The translations under genes were made by a program, and so were the position numbers. Shown here piece after piece: positions 13,468 to 20,032 of a DNA stretch of 20,032 nt. A model generated the notes under the pieces. The model was not told where the DNA came from. It did not search any database and saw nothing but the letters and a program-made list of their open reading frames with translations. The stretch is from assembly GCA_036260395.1 (NCBI GenBank), contig DASZZY010000051.1, positions 1 to 20,032 of the forward strand, written 5' to 3'. Source of the stretch: DASZZY01 sp036260395 (GTDB taxonomy: Bacteria > Actinomycetota > UBA4738 > CALAEC01). Numbering within the stretch: position 1 is the stretch's first letter; each line of letters begins with the position of its first letter.

Positions 13468-14352
13468 ATGCCAAAGAGCTCAAGGGAGTCGGGGTTCGCG
13501 CGGGTCGAGCATGCCCGGACCGGCATCGTGGAGGAAGCGGGGTTCCTCGACGTCGACGGCGAGCGGGTCTTCGCCGTCCGCCACCTGCCACCCCGCCCGG
13601 CCGACGCGGGCCTGGTGATCTGTTGTCCGGTGTTCGCCGAGTTCGAGAAGAACTACCGGCGAGAGGTCCCGCTGGCCCGCAGCCTGGCCGCCGCCGGCAT
13701 CGCGGTGCAGCGCTTCCACTACCGGGGGACCGGCCACAGCGACGATGCCGATACGACGTTCGACACGATGCTCGAGGACGCCCGGCTGGCGGCCCGGGCG
13801 CTCGCCGAGCGCGCCGAGGTCGACGTGCTGGCGTTCATGGGCACCCGTCTCGGCGCCCTGCCCGCCGCCGCGGCCGCCGCCGAGTTCCCCGGCGGCCCCC
13901 TGGCGCTGTGGGAGCCCGTCGTCACCCCCGAGGCGTACTTCCGGGAGATCGTGCGCTACCGCCGCCTCCTGGACGTCCGGAAGGGGCAGGCCGCCGACGT
14001 GATCCCGCTCGTCGACGAGCTGGCGGATAACGGCGCGGTCGAGGTTGTGGGCTACCGCCTGGGCAGGCCGCTCCACGACAGCATGTCCGGCCGCGCGCTC
14101 CGCCGGGAGCTGGGGGCGGCGTCGAGGCCGATCCTGCTCGTCCAGTTCGGCCAGCCCCAGCGGCCGCTCCGCGCGGAGTACCGGGCGCTGCGCGACGAGC
14201 TGGCCGCCGACGGCTTCGACGTCGAGACGGCGGTGGCCTCGCTCGACGAGATGTGGCTCTTCGCCCAGCAGTGGCAGCCGCCCGAACGCCTGCTGACGCT
14301 CACCGCGGAGTGGCTCCGGCGGCGCCTCCTCCGGACCCCGGCGCCCGCATGA
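13468..14352 (+). CDS. Alpha/beta-hydrolase-fold protein, exosortase A-associated hydrolase 2-like, nucleophile replaced by Arg
   Basis: This 294-residue protein has the alpha/beta-hydrolase layout: LVICCPVFAEFEKNYR (49-64), QRFHYRGTGHSDD (81-93), then the nucleophile elbow in VDVLAFMGTRLGALPA (118-132). The elbow reads Gly125-Thr-Arg127-Leu-Gly129, with Arg where Ser or Cys is expected, and the C-terminal region (EMWLFAQQW, 261-269) lacks an obvious catalytic His. From memory, the exosortase A-associated hydrolase 2 family (TIGR03101) also has a GLRLGA-like elbow, so this may be a family trait and the protein a partner rather than an enzyme. The stop overlaps the next hydrolase's start (ATGA). 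ATG 13468 is chosen as the first start after the TATACT; no Shine-Dalgarno is visible, and the in-frame ATG at 13441 lies before that hexamer. Confidence 0.75.
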   Translation: MPKSSRESGFARVEHARTGIVEEAGFLDVDGERVFAVRHLPPRPADAGLVICCPVFAEFEKNYRREVPLARSLAAAGIAVQRFHYRGTGHSDDADTTFDTMLEDARLAARALAERAEVDVLAFMGTRLGALPAAAAAAEFPGGPLALWEPVVTPEAYFREIVRYRRLLDVRKGQAADVIPLVDELADNGAVEVVGYRLGRPLHDSMSGRALRRELGAASRPILLVQFGQPQRPLRAEYRALRDELAADGFDVETAVASLDEMWLFAQQWQPPERLLTLTAEWLRRRLLRTPAPA

Positions 14353-15350
14353 CCACGCCCCGCGCCGTCTCGGCGCGCCACGAGACTCCCATGTACGTGG
14401 AGGCGGGGGGCAAGCGCCTGTTCGCGATCCTGACCCGGCCGCCGGGCCCGTCGCGGGACCTGGGGGTCCTGATCCTCGGCGGGGGCGGGTACATGTTCTC
14501 CGCCCAGCGCAACCGCCTCCCGGTGCGCATGAGCCGGCGGTTCGCCGCGGAAGGGCTGCCGGCGCTCCGCTTCGACTACGCCGGGACCGGCGACAGCGGC
14601 GGCGCGCCCCCGCCGATGTACCGGCTGACCGAGCCCTTCGCGGAGCAGGGCGAGGCCGCCGGCCGGGCGCTGGAGGGAGCCGGCGTCGACCGCTACGTGC
14701 TCGTGGGCAACTGCTTCGGCGCGCGCTCGGCCCTGGCGGTGGCCCCCCGCCTGGCCGGGGTCGAGGGGGTCGTCCTCATCGTCCCCCCGGTGGGGAACAT
14801 GGAGCAGGGGCAGGGCACGATGGTCTCCCGGCTGGGGGCCGGGATGAGCCTTCGCAGCTTCGCCTGGCAGGGGGTCCGGCAGCTGTGGCGCGGCGTCGTC
14901 GTCCAGCGGCGGTTCCGCAAGCACCTCCGCCGGGCGATCGTCGGCGTCCGGCTCGCGTTCCGGGCCGCCGTGGCGCGGATCACCAAGCGGTTCCGCAGCC
15001 GCGACTCGCGGTGGCAGTGGCTCAGCCGGCAGTTCGTCGCGGCCGTCGACCACCTCGTGCAGCGGCGCGTGCCCATCCTGGTGATCTACGGGGAGACGGA
15101 CGCCCACCTCGCGCACTTCCGGCGGGCCGCGAGCTCCGGCCCGCTGGCGGACGTCCTGGCCCGGGCCGGCGACCTCTTCGAGGTGAGAACCCTCGGCGGC
15201 GAGATCGAGGGCTTCGCCACGCTCGAGGCCCAGGAGGCGGTCCTCGGCATGATCCACGAGTGGGTCCTTCGGCGCGCCGGCCAGCTCGAGGCCGCAGACG
15301 GACCGTCCGCCGTCGCCGCGGCGTCCGAGGGGCCGGGGCGGCCGGCGTGA
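14349..15350 (+). CDS. Alpha/beta hydrolase with Cys nucleophile elbow, exosortase A-associated hydrolase 1-like
   Basis: In this 333-residue protein LGVLILGGGGYMFSAQRNR (38-56) gives the first strand and oxyanion loop, RFDYAGTGDSGG (74-85) follows, and the nucleophile elbow VLVGNCFGARSAL (117-129) is Gly-Asn-Cys122-Phe-Gly, so Cys rather than Ser would attack. VIYGETDAHL (245-254) carries the acid. At the expected His position the sequence is EIEGFATLEAQ (285-295), with Glu in place of His. An insertion rich in Arg and aromatics (about 165-230) forms a cap. A Cys elbow suits thioester or acyl transfer, and the ligase and acyl carrier protein genes downstream make an acyl-carrier substrate plausible. 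It is coupled to both neighbours by four-base overlaps (ATGA before, GTGA after). TIGR03100 resemblance is by recall. Confidence 0.8.
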   Translation: MTTPRAVSARHETPMYVEAGGKRLFAILTRPPGPSRDLGVLILGGGGYMFSAQRNRLPVRMSRRFAAEGLPALRFDYAGTGDSGGAPPPMYRLTEPFAEQGEAAGRALEGAGVDRYVLVGNCFGARSALAVAPRLAGVEGVVLIVPPVGNMEQGQGTMVSRLGAGMSLRSFAWQGVRQLWRGVVVQRRFRKHLRRAIVGVRLAFRAAVARITKRFRSRDSRWQWLSRQFVAAVDHLVQRRVPILVIYGETDAHLAHFRRAASSGPLADVLARAGDLFEVRTLGGEIEGFATLEAQEAVLGMIHEWVLRRAGQLEAADGPSAVAAASEGPGRPA

Positions 15351-16921
15351 GGCCCTACCTCCTCCACCACCTGCTGCACGCCTCGGCCGGGTCCCATCCC
15401 GAGGCGCCGGCCGTCGTGGACGGCGAGCGGACGCTCTCCTACGCCGACCTGGAGCGGCGGTCGAACCAGCTCGCCCAGCTGCTCCGGGAGCAGGGCGTGC
15501 GGCGCGGCGACCGCGTCGGGCTGTACCTGGAGAAGTCGGCGGCGTCGGTGGTCGGGATCTACGGCGCGATGAAGGCGGGGGCGGCGTACGTCCCCATCGA
15601 TCCCCGGGCTCCGGTGGCCCGGGCCTCGTACATCGCCGGGAACTGCGGCATCCGGGCGCTCGTGACCGCCGGCGAGAAGGCCGGGACGTGGGCCCAGCTG
15701 CTCCACGGCGAGAGTCCCATCGAGGCGCTGGTGCTGCCCGGCGAGGACGCCCCCGACGCCGACATCCCCCGGCGGGTGCCGGTCTTCGGCCGCGAGGCCG
15801 TCGACGGTCAGCCGGCCGAGCCGCCCGGCGTGCCGGTCGTGGACCAGGACCTGGCCTACATCCTCTACACGTCGGGGTCCACCGGCGATCCGAAGGGCGT
15901 GATGCTCTCCCACCGGAACGCGATGACGTTCGTCGAGTGGGCCGCGGACCTCGTGGCCGTCCGCCCCGAGGACCGCCTGTCGAGCCACGCGCCGCTCCAC
16001 TTCGACCTGTCGATCTTCGACCTGTTCGCCGCGGCGCTCGGCGGGGCGTCGGTCCACCTGGTCCCCCCGGAAACGTCGGTCTTCCCGGTCGAAGTGGTCC
16101 GGTTCATCGAGGGGCACGGGATCACCGTGTGGTACTCGGTGCCGTCGATCCTCAGCATGCTGACGCTCCGCGGCGGCCTCGGGCCCGGCGCGCTGCCCAC
16201 CCTGCGGACGGTCGTGTTCGCCGGGGAGGTGTTCCCCACCAAGTACCTCCGCGAGCTGATGCGCCTCGTCCCCCACGCGGAGTTCCTGAACCTGTACGGC
16301 CCCACCGAGACCAACGTCTGCACGTGGTACCGGGTGCCGGACATCCCGGAGGACCAGACGGAGCCGATCCCGATCGGCCGGGCCATCGACAACCTCGAGG
16401 TGTTCGCGGTGACCGACGACGGCCGGCTGGCCTCCCCAGGAGAGGTCGGCGAGCTCCACGTCCGGGGAGGCGGCGTCATGCAGGGCTACTGGGGCGATCC
16501 CGAGCGGACCTCCCGCGTGCTGATCGCCAACCCGTTCGGCGGAGAGGTCCGCGACCCGGTCTACCGCACCGGTGACCTGGTCCGCGAGGACGAGGATGGC
16601 AACTACCGCTTCCTGGGCCGGCGCGACTCGCAGATCAAGAGCCGGGGGTACCGGATCGAGCTCGGCGAGATCGAGGCCGCGCTCAACGGGCACCCGTCGA
16701 TCGTGGAGTGCGCGGTGGTGGCCGTCCCCGACGAGCTCATCACGAACCGCATCGAGGCGTACGTCGTGGTGCGCGACGGGGTCGATGCCGCCCACCTGAT
16801 CCGGTTCTGCTCCGAGCGGCTCCCCTCGTACATGATCCCCCAGCGGTTCCGGTTCTCCGATACGCTTCCGAAGACGTCGACCGGCAAGATCGACCGGCAG
16901 GCGCTTCGGGCCAGGAGCTGA
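15347..16921 (+). CDS. AMP-forming acyl or aminoacyl ligase (stand-alone adenylation enzyme)
   Basis: This 524-residue ANL-superfamily enzyme activates a carboxylate with ATP and loads it on a carrier thiol. All core motifs are present: YTSGSTGDPKGVMLSH (174-189, P-loop), NLYGPTETN (315-323), YRTGDLV (406-412), RFLGRRDSQIKSRGYRIELG (421-440, hinge) and TSTGKIDR (510-517, catalytic Lys514). HFDLSIFDLF (218-227) places Asp220 where amino-acid-activating domains keep the Asp that binds the substrate amino group. That suggests an amino acid, as in DltA, but the exosortase-associated ligase family (TIGR03098) is also similar and its substrate is not known to me. The start is GTG 15347 in a GTGA overlap with the hydrolase; the N-terminus RPYLLHHLLHASAG matches relatives. 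The ACP gene follows after 5 nt. Confidence 0.9.
   Translation: MRPYLLHHLLHASAGSHPEAPAVVDGERTLSYADLERRSNQLAQLLREQGVRRGDRVGLYLEKSAASVVGIYGAMKAGAAYVPIDPRAPVARASYIAGNCGIRALVTAGEKAGTWAQLLHGESPIEALVLPGEDAPDADIPRRVPVFGREAVDGQPAEPPGVPVVDQDLAYILYTSGSTGDPKGVMLSHRNAMTFVEWAADLVAVRPEDRLSSHAPLHFDLSIFDLFAAALGGASVHLVPPETSVFPVEVVRFIEGHGITVWYSVPSILSMLTLRGGLGPGALPTLRTVVFAGEVFPTKYLRELMRLVPHAEFLNLYGPTETNVCTWYRVPDIPEDQTEPIPIGRAIDNLEVFAVTDDGRLASPGEVGELHVRGGGVMQGYWGDPERTSRVLIANPFGGEVRDPVYRTGDLVREDEDGNYRFLGRRDSQIKSRGYRIELGEIEAALNGHPSIVECAVVAVPDELITNRIEAYVVVRDGVDAAHLIRFCSERLPSYMIPQRFRFSDTLPKTSTGKIDRQALRARS
16913..16917 (+). promoter_or_regulatory. Shine-Dalgarno AGGAG for the acyl carrier protein
   Basis: AGGAG inside the last codons of the ligase gene, 9 nt before ATG 16927, fixes the carrier protein start. 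A dedicated strong site could raise carrier protein yield over the coupled neighbours. Confidence 0.6.
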
Positions 16922-16926
16922 GAGAC

Positions 16927-17172
16927 ATGGAGATCGCGGGCGCCGTCCGCTCCTACATCACCGATGAGCTCGGCGTCGACGTCCGCGCTGGGGACCTGGA
17001 CGGCGACAGCCCGCTGCTGGAAGGTGTCCTCGACTCGGTCACGCTCTTCCGGCTGGTGTCCTTCCTGGAGGAGGAGTTCTCGGTGACCATCGAGGACCAC
17101 GAGCTGGCGCCGGAGAACTTCGGCTCGCTGAACCGCATCGCGGAGTTCGTCCGGTCGAAGCGCGCCGGCTGA
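16927..17172 (+). CDS. Acyl carrier protein
   Basis: This 81-residue acidic carrier protein has the usual length and four-helix pattern. EGVLDSVTLFRLVSFLEEEF contains the Asp36-Ser37-Val38 site, where Ser37 would take the 4'-phosphopantetheine arm; no phosphopantetheinyl transferase is in the window. The second half, TIEDHELAPENFGSLNRIAEFV, is typical of carrier proteins paired with discrete ligases. It lies 5 nt after the adenylating ligase and 3 nt before a GT2 gene. It is therefore the expected acceptor of the activated acyl or aminoacyl group, comparable in logic to DltA/DltC. It is not obviously the fatty-acid AcpP, which has a DSLD site and a different neighbourhood. It acts in the cytoplasm. 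Confidence 0.92.
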   Translation: MEIAGAVRSYITDELGVDVRAGDLDGDSPLLEGVLDSVTLFRLVSFLEEEFSVTIEDHELAPENFGSLNRIAEFVRSKRAG

Positions 17173-17175
17173 GCG

Positions 17176-18108
17176 GTGCCCGAGCTGACGGTCGTCGTCC
17201 CCACCAAGGACCGCCCTCGCCTGCTGGCCCGAGCCCTCGGCTCGGTGCTCCCCCAGCTGGGCGACGGGGAGGTCGTCGTCGTGGACGACGGGTCCACCGA
17301 CGAGAACGCCGGGGCGGTGCGCGAGGCGTGCGGAGGCGACCGCCGGATCCGCCTGCTCCGGAACCCGAGCTCGCTGGGTCCCTCCCCGGCCCGCAACCGG
17401 GGCGTGGCCGCGGCCGAGGGACGCTTCCTGTGCATCCTCGACGACGACAACGCCTGGCTGCCGCGGAAGTGGCCGGCGCAGCGAGCGCTGCTGGAACGGG
17501 CCGGGTGGGCGCCCGACGTCATCGCCGTGATGAGCGTCCGGCGGGTGGACGCGCCGGAGCTCCGGCCCAACGACCGTCCCCACGTCACGGAGCCGGAGCG
17601 GATCGCCGCCCTCGATGAGCTGATGCGGCGGGTCTCGCCCCGGGTGTTCCTGACGACGTTCGCGATGCCGCGCCGGCTGTTCGAGGACCTCGGCGGCTAC
17701 GACGAGCGGATGCGGTGGGGCGAACACACCGACCTGCTGATCCGCGCCGCCCGGGTGGCCCGGTTCGCGGGCACCGCCGAGATCGGCGTGGTCGAGGACA
17801 AGCAGCACGAGGAGGCGCACTGGCGGGCCGGGCGCAACTACGCGGCGCGGGTGGACGGCATCCGCCTCCTGCTCGAGAAGCACCCGGAAGCCTTCGCCTC
17901 GAGCCCCCGGCTGCGGGCGGCGTACCTGGACGTGATGGGCATCGCCCAGGTCCGGTCCGGCGACCCCCGCGGGGCGGCGGCCACGTTCCGCGAGGTGCTC
18001 CGAACGGCGCCCGATCCCCGCCGGCGGCTCCGAGCCGCCGGCCACCTGGTCTCGGCGATGCTCCGGCGGGAGCCGCGGGAGGCCGCCGCCGCGAGGGGCG
18101 CCCGATGA
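17176..18108 (+). CDS. GT2-family glycosyltransferase with TPR-like C-terminus
   Basis: This 310-residue GT-A protein begins PELTVVVPTKDRPRLLARAL. The UDP-binding region VVVVDDGSTDENAG (33-46) is followed by LGPSPARNRGVAAAEG (67-82) and CILDDDNAW (86-94), where the Asp cluster supplies the metal-binding DxD. FEDLGGYDERMRWGEHTDLLIR (169-190 region) matches the usual 'F-E-GG-DE----ED--L' acceptor segment. Residues 246-279, around VMGIAQVRSGDPRGAAATFR, look like a single TPR-type helix pair that may bind a partner. It should be an inverting cytoplasmic enzyme by family. The GTG start at 17176 is 3 nt after the ACP stop and has no good ribosome site, so coupling is likely. The stop overlaps the next start (ATGA). 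Confidence 0.9.
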   Translation: MPELTVVVPTKDRPRLLARALGSVLPQLGDGEVVVVDDGSTDENAGAVREACGGDRRIRLLRNPSSLGPSPARNRGVAAAEGRFLCILDDDNAWLPRKWPAQRALLERAGWAPDVIAVMSVRRVDAPELRPNDRPHVTEPERIAALDELMRRVSPRVFLTTFAMPRRLFEDLGGYDERMRWGEHTDLLIRAARVARFAGTAEIGVVEDKQHEEAHWRAGRNYAARVDGIRLLLEKHPEAFASSPRLRAAYLDVMGIAQVRSGDPRGAAATFREVLRTAPDPRRRLRAAGHLVSAMLRREPREAAAARGAR

Positions 18109-19718
18109 ACCCAGGCGGCGTCCTGGTGATCGGGCTCGACGGCGGGACGCTCGACCTCATCGGCCCGCTGGCCCGCCGAGGCGTGATGCCGACCTTCCGG
18201 AGGCTGATCGAGGGCGGGCGCGCCGGGGCCCTCCGCTCCACGGTCCCCTGGTACACGATCCCGGGGTGGACGAGCCTGATGACGGGCGTCCAGCCCCTCA
18301 CGCACGGCCTGCTCCACTGGGCCACCGGGAGCCCCTCGGGGTACCTCGAGAACCTCCGGGCCGGGCGACGCTTCCTCACCAGCGCCGACATCGCCCGCCC
18401 CACGTTCTGGGACGTGGCCGGCGTCGCGGCGCGCCGCGTGGCCGTCGTGAACATGCCGCTGACCTACCCGGCGTGGCCGGTGAACGGGTCCATGGTGACC
18501 GGCCTCCTCACGCCGAAGGCAGCTGCGGCCGGCGCCTGTTACCCGCCGGACCTCCTGGAGCGGTTCCCCGACTACCGCGTCGACCTCTCGGTCTCGCGCG
18601 AGGCCGAGAGCCCGGACGCTCCCGCGGTGGCCGGCGTCGACCTCCAGCCCTACCTCCGCGAGCTGCTCGAGGTCACCGAGCGGCGCCGGGAGCTCGCCGC
18701 CGCGGTGCTCGAGGGCGACGTCGACCTCGGCGTGGTCGTCTTCGTGGGGCCAGATCGCATCTCCCACAAGGCGTGGGACGAGCAGGCGGCGGTGGCCTCG
18801 AGGGCCGCGGAGACCGAGGTCGAGCGGCTCATCGAGGACTACTACCGCCGGCTCGACGCCGCGGTGGGCGACCTGGTCGGGCGCGCCGGCGGCGAGGCCA
18901 CCGTGATGGTCGTGGCCGACCACGGCTTCGGTCCGCCCCCCGAGCGCTCGTTCTCGGTCAACGCGTGGCTGCGATACCGCGGCCACCTCCGGCTGCGAGG
19001 GGAGCGCGTCCAGCGCCTCCTGTCGTCGTCGCGCCTCGGGCGCCGGGCGTCCCGGGCGGTGACCGCCTGGCGCCGCGGCGGGCCCCGAGGACAGCCGGTG
19101 CCCCCGGCCGTGGACTGGAGGAGGACGGCGGTCTACGCGGTGACCTACCCGTACACCCGGCTGTTCGGGCTGATCGTGAACCGGGCCGGCGCGAAGGAGC
19201 ACGGCTGGGTCGACGAGCGCGGGGCGCGCGAGCTCCTCGATCGGCTGCGGGCCGAGCTCGCCGAGCTCCGGGACGAGCGGGGCCGCCGGGTGGTCCGCGG
19301 CTTCCACGAGGCCGAGGGCGGCGGCGCGTTCTTCGGCCGGCCGGACCTCATCGTCGAGGTCGAGGACCCCTTCTTCCCACAGGGTGGCTTCCGCCGGAAC
19401 CGCCCGTTCCAGCGCAACCCGAACCCCTCGGGCCTCCACCTCCGCGACGGCATCTTCGTGCTGGCCGGGCCGCGGGTCCGAGGGACCGGAGAGGCGTCCG
19501 CCGACATCGTCGACGTGGCGCCCACTGCGCTGGCGCTGCTGGGACTGGAGCCGCCCGCGGAGATGGAGGGGCGTGTCCTCGACGACCTCGTCGAGGTCCC
19601 GCACCGCGAGCCGGTCCTGGGCGACGTCCCGCGGCCGGGTGGGCCGGCGGCGTTCATCACCGAGGACGAGGAGCGGGAGATCGAGGCTCACCTCGAAGCC
19701 CTCGGCTACACTGACTAG
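18105..19718 (+). CDS. Alkaline phosphatase superfamily (type I phosphodiesterase/pyrophosphatase-like) protein
   Basis: This 537-residue protein begins VLVIGLDGGTLDLIGPLARRG; metal-binding Asp12 lies in the LDG motif typical of this family. The nucleophile region STVPWYTIPGWTSLMTG (45-61) offers Thr51 in the T-x-P context, followed by His68. GPDRISHKAW (215-224; Asp217, His221), MVVADHGFG (268-276; Asp272, His273) and SGLHLRDGIFVLAGP (442-456; His445) complete the two-metal site. It would hydrolyse or transfer a phosphate-containing group on a lipid-linked or nucleotide-sugar substrate; which one is not visible. No signal peptide is seen. The C-terminus (FITEDEEREIEAHLEALGY, 517-535) shares its tail pattern with the sulfatase-fold protein of the opposite operon. 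A single TAG separates it, in frame, from the next gene. Confidence 0.87.
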   Translation: MNPGGVLVIGLDGGTLDLIGPLARRGVMPTFRRLIEGGRAGALRSTVPWYTIPGWTSLMTGVQPLTHGLLHWATGSPSGYLENLRAGRRFLTSADIARPTFWDVAGVAARRVAVVNMPLTYPAWPVNGSMVTGLLTPKAAAAGACYPPDLLERFPDYRVDLSVSREAESPDAPAVAGVDLQPYLRELLEVTERRRELAAAVLEGDVDLGVVVFVGPDRISHKAWDEQAAVASRAAETEVERLIEDYYRRLDAAVGDLVGRAGGEATVMVVADHGFGPPPERSFSVNAWLRYRGHLRLRGERVQRLLSSSRLGRRASRAVTAWRRGGPRGQPVPPAVDWRRTAVYAVTYPYTRLFGLIVNRAGAKEHGWVDERGARELLDRLRAELAELRDERGRRVVRGFHEAEGGGAFFGRPDLIVEVEDPFFPQGGFRRNRPFQRNPNPSGLHLRDGIFVLAGPRVRGTGEASADIVDVAPTALALLGLEPPAEMEGRVLDDLVEVPHREPVLGDVPRPGGPAAFITEDEEREIEAHLEALGYTD

Positions 19719-19724
19719 CCACCC

Positions 19725-20032
19725 TTGTCAGCCGTACCCCCGAACCTCGTCCTGGCCGTCCTCGACACCGCCCGCGCCAGGGAGACCCTCGACCTCGACC
19801 GCCATCGGGGGATCGCCGCGCTCGCGTCGCGGGGCACCGTGTTCCGCCGGGCCGTCTCCCCCGCCCAGTGGACCCTCCCGGCGCACGGCTCGCTGCTCAC
19901 CGGGCTGCTGCCGCACCAGCACGGCCTGACCGGCGACGCCGCGGTCGAGGACGGCAAGGTCCGGCCCGTCGGGGACCGCATCGCGGAGCTGGCGGAGGAG
20001 CCCGAGCTCCGCGCCGTCGAGGTCCGCGCGGC
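19725..20032 (+). CDS. Sulfatase-fold protein, N-terminal part (cut by window edge)
   Basis: The first 102 codons are present. PPNLVLAVLDTARARE (5-20) is the opening strand, with the metal Asp14, and SPAQWTLPAHGSLLTGLLP (45-63) places Thr50-Leu-Pro-Ala-His54 at the nucleophile site, as in the protein at 11943-13346, its apparent paralogue. The usual GCYG segment between them is shortened here and a second Asp near the first strand is missing. The only start before the fold begins is TTG 19725, two codons after the preceding stop and with no Shine-Dalgarno. It is in the same frame as the preceding gene. Either the TTG is used by coupling, or a fused product would need read-through. Function is probably linked to phosphate-containing glycan substituents, by inference only. 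Confidence 0.78.
   Translation, partial: MSAVPPNLVLAVLDTARARETLDLDRHRGIAALASRGTVFRRAVSPAQWTLPAHGSLLTGLLPHQHGLTGDAAVEDGKVRPVGDRIAELAEEPELRAVEVRA

Noticed and set aside
11877..14030. Plus-strand open frame of 717 codons
   Set aside because: It is antisense to the sulfatase-fold gene and out of frame with the hydrolase gene; no domain is recognisable.
15086..16795. Minus-strand open frame of 569 codons opposite the ligase
   Set aside because: Mirror frame of a ligase with all core motifs; rich in Arg, His, Asp and Gly without a fold signature.
17838..19691. Minus-strand open frame of 617 codons opposite the phosphatase-superfamily gene
   Set aside because: Antisense shadow; the plus-strand product has a full metal-site motif set.
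1..20032. Search for tRNA, rRNA, riboswitch, insertion sequence or phage genes
   Set aside because: Almost every base is in a supported coding frame and the intergenic gaps are at most about 120 bp; nothing of these classes was recognisable by eye.

Overview
The window is very GC-rich and densely coding, with many 1-4 nt start/stop overlaps. Two promoter candidates match the actinobacterial TAnnnT -10 placed directly before an ATG. A high-GC Actinomycetota-like bacterium, perhaps a deep-branching or uncultivated lineage, fits best, but no marker gene here fixes the taxon. All 15 calls belong to one theme: making, polymerising and decorating a cell-surface polysaccharide or glycolipid. I saw no RNA gene, insertion sequence, phage gene or CRISPR array, and no gene-free stretch above 300 bases.

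Layout. (1) Positions 1-1593, minus strand: an epimerase cut by the window edge follows a UDP-N-acetylhexosamine 6-dehydrogenase-like gene, a pair of the kind that makes UDP-GlcNAcA/GalNAcA (TviB/TviC or WbpA/WbpP logic). (2) 1683-3050, plus strand: a multispanning membrane protein, possibly a Wzy-like polymerase, divergent from (1). Both starts have a -10-like hexamer exactly 7 nt upstream. (3) 2990-13346, minus strand: an apparent eight-gene operon. In transcription order it holds a sulfatase-fold protein, two GT4 glycosyltransferases, a GNAT acetyltransferase, an O-antigen ligase/polymerase fused to a NodB deacetylase, a GT4 fused to a GNAT, a MraY/WecA-like sugar-phosphate transferase that would start lipid-linked assembly, and a sugar aminotransferase. 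Its last gene overlaps the 3' end of (2) tail to tail by 61 bp. (4) 13468-20032, plus strand: a second coupled operon. It holds two alpha/beta-hydrolase-fold proteins resembling the pair found in exosortase-A loci, a stand-alone adenylating ligase, an acyl carrier protein, a GT2 glycosyltransferase, an alkaline-phosphatase-superfamily protein, and the start of a second sulfatase-fold protein.

How they may work together (inference): the MraY/WecA-like enzyme loads a first sugar phosphate on a polyprenyl carrier. The GT4/GT2 enzymes extend it with amino or uronic sugars supplied by the dehydrogenase, epimerase and aminotransferase. GNAT domains acylate and the NodB domain deacetylates, and the Wzy-like proteins polymerise or ligate. 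The ligase/ACP/hydrolase module looks like a carrier-protein-based acyl or aminoacyl decoration system. The two sulfatase-fold proteins have Thr where formylglycine sulfatases have Cys/Ser, so they look more like phospho-group hydrolases or transferases than sulfatases.

The most unusual points are the two domain fusions, the exosortase-type hydrolase/ligase/ACP cassette with no exosortase in view, non-canonical active sites in both hydrolases, and a leader before the sulfatase-fold gene that carries three tandem AGGAGG motifs and a perfect hairpin.
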